A stretch of DNA of 22,336 nt, from positions 1-22,336 of the forward strand of contig CAJPVJ010000607.1 of the NCBI GenBank assembly GCA_905397405.1. Reading direction: 5' to 3'. Of this stretch, positions 1-8,482 are shown piece after piece. A program made the position numbers and the translations under genes. The DNA is from Oppiella nova. Taxonomy: Eukaryota; Arthropoda; Arachnida; Sarcoptiformes; Oppiidae. The notes beneath the pieces were generated by a model. It saw only the letters and a list, made by a program, of their open reading frames with translations, was not told the DNA's origin and made no database searches. How positions within the stretch are numbered: the stretch's first letter is position 1; each line of letters begins with the position of its first letter.

Positions 1-343
1 AGATTTCTTATTCTGTCATTAAATTAATAGTCTTTTTAATATGAAATTTGTCGCAAAAAACTCATTTGTAGTGCAAATTAGGAATTTTTCTTTTCATTAG
101 ACGTTTTACGTGGAGAGAGAGAGAATGATAATCAATACCATTATTCAAAAATTGTATTATGAAATATGCTTTCTCCTATAGCTTGACAACAGAATCTCAT
201 GTCTTTGTATTGCACTATAAATAGACTATAAATCAAACAAACAATTCACTCAAATATTAATTTCAATTTGAGGACAAATAGTGGTAAATAAATCTCAATA
301 TATTAAACCGTAAAATCTTAAGACATTGTATATATTGTCAATG

Positions 344-344
344 N
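344..344. other. single ambiguous base (N)
   Basis: One N interrupts otherwise ordinary AT-rich sequence. It may be an unresolved base or a one-base scaffold join. Its flanks do not repeat one another, unlike the joins at 13802 and 16302. Confidence 0.95.
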
Positions 345-2773
345 TTTCAGCGCAAAAGGCAAAAGTGTCGTACAAACACTCATTGAGTATATATAATATG
401 ATATATTTATAAATGTCAGACAAAATATGAGCTAAATTTAGATTTTTATATTACGATTTTCTGAATACTTAATGTCACAAGATTTAGGGATTTTGGACAA
501 TAATTGCAATTTTATTTATGTAAATAAAGTGAATATTATTTTCTTATATACTGTATACGGTATATATATTCGGCATTACAAACAATATTAGGAAACATTA
601 TTCATTATAAATATAACATTTAGATCTACTGATGCTATAAATTATATAATATGTCGTAAATTTTTTTTGTTGAATGAAAGTCATGTAAAATTAAGGCATA
701 TTAACAGTACGTGTATATGAATATTCCTGAATGTCTTAATATGCAAAATGTTATTTATTTAAGACTTTTTAATCATACATTTGTTTGAGTTTTCTAATCG
801 TTTTCAAGTCATGTATTTGAATGTTTGGATTACTGTCATTAATAACATTATCATATGTTTTATAAATTTTCAAATAATTATTCATGTCAGCAAATACAGT
901 ATTAGTGACTAAATAATCCAGAATTTATATTTATTTTCTCATAACTTTATAATTATTCATATGTATTGAATATAAATTAGCTTTTTTACCGATACTAATC
1001 AAACATATTGAGAATTGTATAAAACTGTTTTGTGTGCCAAATATTTTTCTAAATTATCATTTGTATGAAACCATAGAAACTTATTTTTGAAAATTTTATT
1101 ATCTATTTTAATTTTGTGGATGCAAAATATGTGTATTTGTCGGAAATACATGTCAAACACATTTTTTGGTCTTTGATATTCATTTTCATTTTTCCCATTA
1201 TTTGTGTTCAACCGTCAAATCTTTGTATGAAATGTTGATTTTAATGGAAAATAACTGGATTTTGTGAATCACTTGTTTGTCCAAAATATCAAATGTCTAT
1301 TCAAATGACACTCAAAACTATCGTGATTTCCATTCACTCCCAGACCATTTATTAGCCTTTCCCCTCCTGTCGTCTGTGTGTGTATTGAATTCCCATATAA
1401 TTATGTTTTGTGATGTTTTCCATACATTGTATTTATTCCTATGTATAGAACTTAAGACAAACACATAATAATAAGACTCACATTTATTTTTACTTTATTA
1501 ATATACCAAGAATATTCTATTATTATTCCTATGGGGAGTGAGAATGAATCAATTCTTACCGGAATATTCTCATTATATTACGAGAGAGTCAATAAATTCT
1601 TGTCATGAATAACAGGCAATATATTCATTCTCGGACTATAATTATATACATGTTATTATTATTATTGTGATTAAATTGTAGTGAAATATGCATATTTATA
1701 ATAAATGTCAGATTTAATGGCAATGTTTTTAATCAAATTATATTTTTATATATGAATAATGTTTGCCATTATTGTCGAGAATAATGAAAAATTTTGTTTC
1801 AATATTTTGATGTTTAAATGCAAACACTGAATGCAGTTTTTCTTATTCATGTAATTGTTTGGCTCAGTATTTATTATAGTTATGTCTTATCTAATATAAA
1901 TCATTATTGTACAGAATATATTACTTTATAATGATTTATGACTTCCTATTTATTAGGTGGGTGTTCGGTAGCGCCGGTTGTATAATAATAACAATGCCGC
2001 CTTTTTGTTTTATTATTATATTTTTATTTTTATAGACCTTAATCAGAAAACCATTATTCAATATATTTATACATTTTCTTGTTATCACAATATGCAGTAA
2101 AACAACAAAATATTTATTATAATGACTTAATACATATTTCTTATACTTATTGTACAGTACAATATACTGTAGTACAGTATTAGTTTCAAATAAAGTATAC
2201 TAATTTTTATATGAATTATGATTTTCACTATTGAAATGTTGTATTTGGCTATATGTTAACTGTTAGATTAAAACAATGATAAATTGCATTTTATTAGGAA
2301 CTAGTTAATAGTTAATTCTAAGTTATATGACTTTTCTATATAATTTATATTACTTATTTTTACTATTCGTAATATTCTTTATAAAATTATAAATATTCTC
2401 TATTTTCATATTACCGTTAACTCTCATTTATTTTGAAATCTTATGCAAAAATATTTAAATATATTTTAAGCCCTTTTTTAGTTGAATAGTTACTGAATAA
2501 TTAGAATTTTCACTAATGTATAACCAAATGGTTAAAAGTTGTATATGATTTTAGATGAATTTTAAGTCATGTTTTTAAAATTACAATCTTGTTAATGTTT
2601 TATATACTAATTTTAGTTGAGACACTTTTCTGTAATATGAAATAAGTTTTTATTTTTATTATATTGAATTATGATAAACAAAATTATATTTTCATGTTAT
2701 TTGAAGTGTATTTTAATCGATAAAATATAGCGTATGGAGAATGCCATACAAATGGGAATTCTCACTCAATCAG

Positions 2774-2797
2774 TCTCTCTCTCTCTCTCTCTCTCTC
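2774..2797. repeat. (TC)n microsatellite
   Basis: Twelve uninterrupted TC dinucleotides in the AT-rich left part of the window. Confidence 0.95.
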
Positions 2798-3163
2798 AAT
2801 AAATTCATTTATAAAAATACTACAAAATATATCAGTAATACGATAATAATTACAAAATTTGTATAAAATTGATGAAAAATGAAATATTAATAAACATGAG
2901 AAGTAATGATAAATTATGAAGTGATTGCTAAGAGTTAAGGCACTAAACAATACAAATTCACAACCGATTTGAGTGCTTATTGTATTCAATGATTGCATTT
3001 CTTAAGGCTTAAGTATTTCATAAATACTTTCTACGGTATTAATAGTAATATAAAAAAAACTATTAAAAGTAACTATAAATTCATGACTTGTTTTCAAATA
3101 TCGTTAGGAATTGTATTGAAAATGAATGGAATGTTTGATTCGATGAAGACATCAATTCTAACA

Positions 3164-3207
3164 CTTCTTGTAAAGAGTGATACACTTCTTGTAAAGAGTG
3201 AAACACT
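3164..3207. repeat. 21-bp tandem repeat next to the twisted gastrulation stop codon
   Basis: A 21-bp unit containing CTTGTAAAGAGTG occurs twice in tandem with one difference, followed by a partial third copy. It ends a few bases 3' of the twisted gastrulation stop codon, so it probably lies in that gene's 3' UTR. Confidence 0.8.
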
Positions 3208-3210
3208 TGT

Positions 3211-4157
3211 TTAAACATTTTCTTTCTTATCGTTTTGATTATCATTTGATTTTTTATTCGTTTGTTTGTCAGTCTTATCGCTCTTTTCACTGGAAGTCAG
3301 CGTATTATGGGATCCGTTCTCGTCCTCGTTGTTCCGGTTGTCGTCGATGTCATAGTCAGAGATGCGCTCATCGGTGGCGGCGTTGGGGTCGTGTTCATCG
3401 ACCTCTTGGTTCACACTATTCTCGGGAGAGAGTGGACACTGAAGACACTTCGACTCATTGATCCCATAATTAATACAATAACTGCCGACACATTCACAGC
3501 AGCCGTCGTGAAACCACCGGTAAGAGGAGGCGCCCATCGAAGTGCACGAAGACTTGCATTTGTTCCAAGACATGCATTGAGACATATAAGCGACCGTACA
3601 GTTGACGGCTATGTCCTTCTCGATGTCGATGCCATCGGATCCGTTGTTTTTCATGACATCCGTATGCGGTTGTGAGGCAATCGACTCCATGACCACTACC
3701 TTCAATGGGAACGAGTAAGAGGTCCACCGAAGCAAATGGTCTCTCTCTTCGGTGAGGACAGAGAACAAGTCGTGTTGGGCTTCAGTGAGCTCTTCCACGT
3801 GAGACTTGGAGGCCAGCGATGAGTCCGTTGTGTTCGCCTTCGGACACATCTCTGCAACACATTTGTGGACACTATTAGTGACATTCATACGAGTGACAGA
3901 CAGTCACCACCAGACATACCAACGCATGAGCAGCAGTCGTGGTAGAGATAGTCGAGGCAGTGGTAGCAGTCTCTGGAACAGGTCCGGTTGCCGCGGAAGT
4001 CCTCGCATTTGCACGACTCCAAGAGCATACACTTGGACACAATGGACGCACACACGGCCTCATTGCACGACTCACTGCCCACGAGACACACCATAAGACA
4101 TGACATCCACGCGCACGCTATGGCCCACTTCATGCCATTCCTCCAATTCATTGTCAA
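3211..4157 (-). CDS. tsg: Twisted gastrulation (TWSG1 family), secreted BMP modulator, 2 exons
   Basis: Family members bind BMP/Dpp ligands together with Chordin/Sog outside the cell and tune dorsoventral signalling. Exons are 4157-3920 and 3851-3211, with a 68-bp GT-AG intron (GTATGT donor, GCAG acceptor, phase 1); the product is 292 aa. Residues 1-29 form a signal peptide with a hydrophobic core after MKWAIACAW. The first Cys-rich domain (about 30-83) has the family pattern CNEAVCASIVSKC and ends CCSCVEMC across the splice. The second (about 164-218) contains SCTSMGASSYRWFHDGCCEC, which is highly characteristic of TWSG1. The linker carries SHVEEL, as in vertebrates. An acidic, Asn/Ser/Lys-rich tail of about 72 residues follows the last cysteine, where the family normally ends. 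Family assignment is secure. The start could instead be one of the later in-frame methionines, with little effect. Confidence 0.93.
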
Positions 4158-4574
4158 CTTCTTGTGTCAATAATCACTTCAAATCACATCTATTTGTCAA
4201 CAAATATCACACACAGAGAAGCCATTAGTCAGTGATTCACACAATCATTACGTCAACCAATTGGTCGCCAATTGAGTGATCGTTTCAATTGTTTTCATCA
4301 ATAAATCAATTGATTTGAAAATTTTGGACCAAACTATGGCTCACGTGTTGGCCGTTAAACCACTTTTGCATCAATTGATTGCAATTTAACTCAATTTACA
4401 AGAAGTTGACCGCAAAACCAGTGGAAGTCGTGACACGTCTTCTGTGTATAACTTAAGGAAACGTTTGATTGTATGAAACGTATTGTGAATGCAATTGAGT
4501 TTGTGTTGTATTTAACGGCAATTTAATTGAAACCCAATTGCAGTCAAAGTTTGCTTACATTTTGTGTTCAAATA
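4158..4574. promoter_or_regulatory. divergent promoter region between tsg and UBXN4
   Basis: This 417-bp gap lies between two start codons that point away from each other, so it must carry both promoters and 5' UTRs. It contains seven copies of the palindrome CAATTG (about 4257, 4269, 4286, 4307, 4372, 4492, 4535), some as TCAATTGA, and one CACGTG E-box at about 4342. No TATA box is obvious on either side. That these sites act is inferred from their density. Confidence 0.6.
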
Positions 4575-6121
4575 ATGGCTTCAAATGAGTTGTTTTGGTT
4601 CAGAGGAAGTGTCAACGAAGCCATCATTAAGTCGAAGAATGAGCGCAAAGTCTTCATTGTCTTCATCAACGGTTTGTTTATTAAACACTCAATTATGACA
4701 TCAATTAGTCTTTGATTGTCTCAGGAACTGATGACATCTCTGCCAAAATGAATGGTCTCTATGAGAGTCTGTCGCAGAAGTTGTCTGAACTACCATTGGT
4801 TGCCATCAAACTGGAGGCACAATCAGATAATTGCAAACTTTTCTCCCAAATCTGTAATTAAAATCAAATGTCATTTACACTGATGTCATGTATTGATTGG
4901 TTGTCTGATGTGTCCACAGATCCAGTGATAGTGATTCCGAGCACTTATTTCATTGACTCGAATGGCGTTGCGATCGAAATCATCGGCGGTTCCGTTGAAG
5001 ACCAAAACGTTTTGTTGGAAAAAATCAACAAATCTATTGATATCTATAAACAAAGTTTGTCTTCAAATGCCACCAAAAATATCGATAAAAGCGAGACCTC
5101 TGTAGACAAGCAAAGAGTTTCCAAAACACCACCAAAAGAGTCGACTCCAGAACCTTCGGTGGCGTCGCCTTCTGCGGCATCGAGTAGTTCCACGTCTTCA
5201 GCGACTACTACTTCGCCGGAGTCTGAGAGGCCATCACTGGACGCAAAGGTGGAGCGCGCGAACCAATTGATTGAAGCGCTCCGACAGAAGAAGGCTAAGG
5301 AAGAGGAGGAGAGGGAAAGAGCCGATGAAATTGAGAGACGAAAAGGTGTGAAAGAAATGTTGTCCTCAAAGCGTCAGAGAGAAGACAAAGAGGCCATGGA
5401 TTTGGTTAAAGAGAGGGAACGCGAGAAGAGGGAGGAGAGGGCGGCCCGGGAGAGGGTTTTGGCGCAAATCGCTGCCGACAGAGAAGAACGAAGGGCTCGA
5501 AACATGGCGTTCACTGAACCGAAAGCCACGCAAAGCAATGACGCGGACTCTGAAAGCATACAACAAGAGGTTCGCCAAAGAATTGACACAAAGGCTCGCA
5601 TTCAACTCAGACTTCCCGACGGCTCCACTCGAAACAATGTCTTTGAGGCCAATGACACACTCGAAAGTGTGCGACAATTCGTGATAACAAACCTCAACAT
5701 AAGAGCCTTCACTCTCGCGACTCCATTCCCGCGAAGAGAGTTCGCAACCGATGACTACAGTCAGACATTACAGCACTTATTATTATCTCCCTCTTCGGTC
5801 TTAATAGTGGTTCCGAGTTCTGGTTTGGTTCCGAGCTCTCGAGCCCTTAGTTCGCAGTCGTTTGTGTGGCAAATGATCACATCTCTGATCAGTCCGTTTA
5901 CTCTGGTCTGGAATCTAGTGAACAGATTCTTTGGGTCCAATCCTAACGTATCGAACGAATCGAATCGAAATGAGCCGACAGTTAGCAGAAGTGCCGCCGA
6001 AAAGAGGACAACAAAAGGGTTTTACAACAAAGACGGCAATATCGCCAGAATGAGGGACACCGCCGACGATGACTCCGACGACACCAACACTTGGAATGGA
6101 AACTCAACACAACAAATGTGA
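4575..6121 (+). CDS. UBXN4: UBX domain-containing protein 4 (erasin), 3 exons
   Basis: UBXN4 is an ER-membrane-anchored cofactor of the p97/VCP ATPase that promotes ER-associated degradation. Exons 4575-4671, 4725-4853 and 4920-6121 (introns 53 and 66 bp, GT-AG, both phase 1) give 475 aa; the human protein is 508. The N-terminal thioredoxin-like region (1-110) begins ELFWFRGSVNEAI and contains SQIYPVIVIPSTYFI across the second splice. A charged coiled coil spans about 183-275. The UBX domain, about 300-375, starts ARIQLRLPDGS and has the p97-binding FPRREF motif. A hydrophobic hairpin at about 389-415 is the expected membrane anchor. The C-terminal NTWNGNSTQQM is identical to the vertebrate end, which fixes the assignment. 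The first two exons are short and need splicing to be seen. Confidence 0.96.
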
Positions 6122-6202
6122 GCCATAATTGTCTCACAAGTATTTCTGTTATCACAGTTTTATTCAATTTGTATTTTAAAAGTTGTCAATTATTTTGCAA
6201 TT

Positions 6203-6208
6203 AATAAA
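6203..6208 (+). terminator. poly(A) signal AATAAA of UBXN4
   Basis: A canonical AATAAA lies 82 nt past the UBXN4 stop codon, a normal distance for a short 3' UTR. Confidence 0.6.
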
Positions 6209-6590
6209 CTAATCAAATGTCATTCTAATCAATCAATCAATTAATTAATTAATTTAGTTACAACTTTCTCTTCACTTCCAATTTAGCTGTTTTTATCTTT
6301 TTGAGTTTTGTAAAAATAAAATTGATTTTAAATACCCGGTAACTTTGTGTCTTATATTTGCACCAATATTTCTGACTCGGTATAAGTAGCAAGAAATTGC
6401 AATAATAGTAATGAACACAATGTGACCATAACTTGCCTTCAATTGATTTGAAATAAGCATTGGTGTGCTTGTGAGCCATTCAATCAATTTTCCATTACAA
6501 AAAAACAAGCACAACATTAAATGTTTTGTATCATGGTACAGTTATCTCAATTAAAAATATTCGACTATAAAATACCTGGTGTTTAACTGA
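6209..6590. other. intergenic, no gene seen
   Basis: AT-rich spacer downstream of UBXN4 with ATTA/ATCA runs near 6225-6256. The minus-strand frames here (about 70 codons) are hydrophobic, Lys/Ile-rich and unlike any family I recognise, so I do not call them. Confidence 0.5.
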
Positions 6591-6618
6591 GCACTTGATT
6601 GGTGATCGGATCCACTCA

Positions 6619-6849
6619 ATGAATTCGGTCGAAGGCTTAGCCAACGATGTACTCTGCGGTCGAATAAGTGTTGAGAAAGCGTTCAATAGTTCATTAGTTA
6701 TTGAACACAGAATTGACAGAATTGACAGAATTGACAGAATTGACAGAATTGACAGAATTGACAGAATTGACAGAATTGACAGAATTGACAGAATTGACAG
6801 AATTGACAGAATTGACAGAATTGACAGAATTTCAAGAAATATGGAATAA
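6619..6849 (+). CDS. possible small gene or exon containing a 9-bp repeat (uncertain)
   Basis: From an ATG the plus strand encodes about 30 residues of ordinary protein-like sequence (MNSVEGLANDVLCGRISVEK), then 13 copies of Arg-Ile-Asp from the minisatellite, then RISRNME and a stop. Base composition is clearly richer in G and C than in the surroundings, which hints at coding. The minus strand is also open through the repeat and for about 58 codons beyond it (7018-6840), so the coding strand cannot be decided. I do not recognise a family on either strand. The repeat may have expanded inside a real exon or an intron. Confidence 0.25.
   Translation: MNSVEGLANDVLCGRISVEKAFNSSLVIEHRIDRIDRIDRIDRIDRIDRIDRIDRIDRIDRIDRIDRIDRISRNME
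6709..6825. repeat. minisatellite, 13 perfect copies of AGAATTGAC
   Basis: Thirteen uninterrupted, identical 9-bp units (117 bp) are followed by a degenerate partial unit. The period is a multiple of three, so frames stay open: Arg-Ile-Asp and Glu-Leu-Thr repeats on the plus strand, and Cys-Gln-Phe on the minus strand. Perfect identity suggests recent expansion, or collapse/expansion during assembly. Confidence 0.97.
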
Positions 6850-7380
6850 ATGAAGCGATCAGTGATGAGACCTCTGCTCTCACTCCACAGAACTCTAGAC
6901 TCGAACCTAATTGAGTGAAAGACTGGACAAGAATGGCATTCATAGACTCCAAGTCATAGAATATACTGTTTCTAATCACATACTGTGAGAGCGCCTCCAC
7001 TCTGATCGCTAGACTCTTTAATTACATTAAACTAAATAAACAATAGAAAAGTAATCAAAATATAAAATATGAGTCGATCGGCAATTAAATACAGGATATC
7101 GGTATAATTAATTATAAAATAAATTCAATGCAATGCCAATAGACTTCAGCCCTTCCATACCTCTCATTAAGACTCTGTCCAATTAATAACATGTATGATA
7201 GGAATAATCTAGATCTATATTTGTGATTAGTTGTGCCGTAATGTACAGGTATAGGGAATAATGCTATTAACACAACATTATTAAAGGTATTCATAAAATG
7301 ATGACAATTATTTAAATGACTTCTAAATGTATAGTAATTAAGAATACCATTAATGACAGCAAACTTCTAGAAATAACTTT
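6850..7380. other. intergenic with ambiguous coding-like segments
   Basis: The part from 6850 to 7018 keeps coding-like composition. On the minus strand it is open and reads SLAIRVEALSQYVIRNSIF and onward. On the plus strand it gives a shorter frame ending at about 6918. A second minus-strand frame at 7112-7294 contains LNERYGRAEVYWHCIEF. I could not connect these by convincing splice sites or match them to a family. 7020-7110 and 7295-7380 are plain AT-rich DNA. Confidence 0.35.
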
Positions 7381-7401
7381 CAATTTGTGCAGTCAATGTC
7401 T

Positions 7402-7425
7402 CCCCCCTCCCCCTCCCCCTCCCCC
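7402..7425 (-). promoter_or_regulatory. G-quadruplex-forming tract upstream of BBLN
   Basis: On the plus strand this is C6-T-C5-T-C5-T-C5, so the minus strand has four G-runs of at least five with one-base loops, an ideal intramolecular G-quadruplex (and i-motif on the other strand). It lies about 100 bp before the BBLN start codon, in the expected promoter or 5' UTR. A regulatory role is inferred. Confidence 0.6.
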
Positions 7426-7524
7426 TCACCACTCGTTGTATTATAGATAACAGAGTTTGTGAAGAGTAGGCGTATGAGTGACTGATTGCTGTTCAGAGTG
7501 TCTGAGTGTCTGAGCTCTGAACCC

Positions 7525-7885
7525 ATGACTAACTCGACTCCTGAGCCCAACACCAGTCCTGATGGTGACAGTGAGGACACCGATCACATGGACCACAACC
7601 ACCACAATGACGAGGAGCAGCACATGGAGATGCAGGCGGACCAAGAGGTGCAGCAATTGGACCAACAGATTGAAGGTTTGTGTCATTGCTTTGAATGGCA
7701 TTTCATTGATCCAAATGTTGGACATAGAGTTGACTCAATTGGACACCAAATTGGATCAAATCAGTCACTTCTTGGACAAAATCGAGGAGAAGAATGAGTC
7801 CTTAAGACAACAAATCAATAGTTTTCTAAACGATATTAAAGAAGAGAATTCCGTTAAGAATACCAATAACCAGAAGAATAATTAA
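7525..7885 (+). CDS. BBLN: Bublin coiled-coil protein (UPF0184 / C9orf16 family), 2 exons
   Basis: BBLN proteins are small coiled-coil proteins; the C. elegans member acts with intermediate filaments at the apical side of gut cells. Exons are 7525-7675 and 7728-7885, separated by a 52-bp intron (GTTTGT donor, ACATAG acceptor, phase 1), giving 102 aa. The first half (1-45) is acidic and His/Asp/Gln-rich and poorly conserved, as in relatives. The conserved part is the coiled coil LTQLDTKLDQISHFLDKIEE followed by KNESLRQQINSFL, which parallels the human INSMLDQINSCLDHLEEKND segment closely. Unspliced reading would give two overlapping frames; the splice restores a continuous heptad pattern. Assigned with good but not complete confidence because the family is short. 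Confidence 0.85.
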
Positions 7886-8482
7886 TGTATCCGTTGAGCT
7901 GTTCCACACATTATCCCAGAAATCATTCATTTAGACAATTAAGACAATTAAGACATTAATCATGAATATATCGATATGTTTACAAATTATATATTTTATT
8001 TAAATGAGATTTAAGTTAATTTTTTGTGATAATTTTCTGTTAAAAATAATTCATTAAATTAAAGAATTTATTTAATATTTGGACTAAATTTACAAATTTT
8101 GGTAAAATATAGAAAATCATATAAAATTTAAAGGAAATAAATTTGGGTTTAAATTATTTGATTTAAAATGTGTCTGATGAGATTTGGAAATTATTTTTAT
8201 TATATTAGAAATAATCGTCAATTGAATCCGTTATTAGTCTGTAAATAGAGTTGATATCTAACTGTAAGAATCAATGTATTTAAGTCTTTCAAACCATTGG
8301 GAGAACTCATGAGTAAATAAAAGTCATAATCGACGGGTGCAGACATTTGGGGCACAACACAAAAATTGTAAAAACTAAGCGTAAAATAAACATAAAAATA
8401 ATCTAATACTCGGTATTCACTCATAAAATTCATTAAATTTCATTTCAAAATCACTAAATCAATAATAAATTGGTGTTTAATA
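7886..8482. other. convergent intergenic region, 3' UTRs of BBLN and ANKRD11/12
   Basis: AT-rich gap between two genes whose 3' ends face each other. A minus-strand frame (8433-8218, 71 codons) has a better-composed second half starting MSAPVDYDFYLLMSSPNGL. It could be a small ORF in the ANKRD11/12 3' UTR, or chance; I recognise no family and do not call it. Confidence 0.5.

Larger units (their letters stand above)
1..3210. other. AT-rich intergenic DNA, no supported gene
   Basis: About 3.2 kb of strongly AT-rich sequence with many poly(A/T) runs and short palindromes. Open frames here are short (60-80 codons), often begin at TTG or GTG, and encode Ile/Asn/Lys/Phe-rich peptides of the kind expected by chance at this composition. 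A short GC-richer island lies at 1957-2006. Minus-strand frames between 774 and 1211 read slightly better than the rest, but no gene model could be made. The 3' end of this stretch (about 3100-3210) is probably the 3' UTR of the minus-strand twisted gastrulation gene. Confidence 0.6.

Noticed and set aside
1277-1468. 63-codon plus-strand frame
   Set aside because: No ATG start, no recognisable motif, and length within chance expectation for the region.
2762-2998. Hydrophobic 78-codon minus-strand frame
   Set aside because: Includes the (TC)n repeat translated as Glu-Arg, uses a doubtful start and has chance-like composition.
3262-3675. 137-codon plus-strand frame over twisted gastrulation
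   Set aside because: Antisense shadow of a gene with clear cysteine-domain homology on the minus strand.
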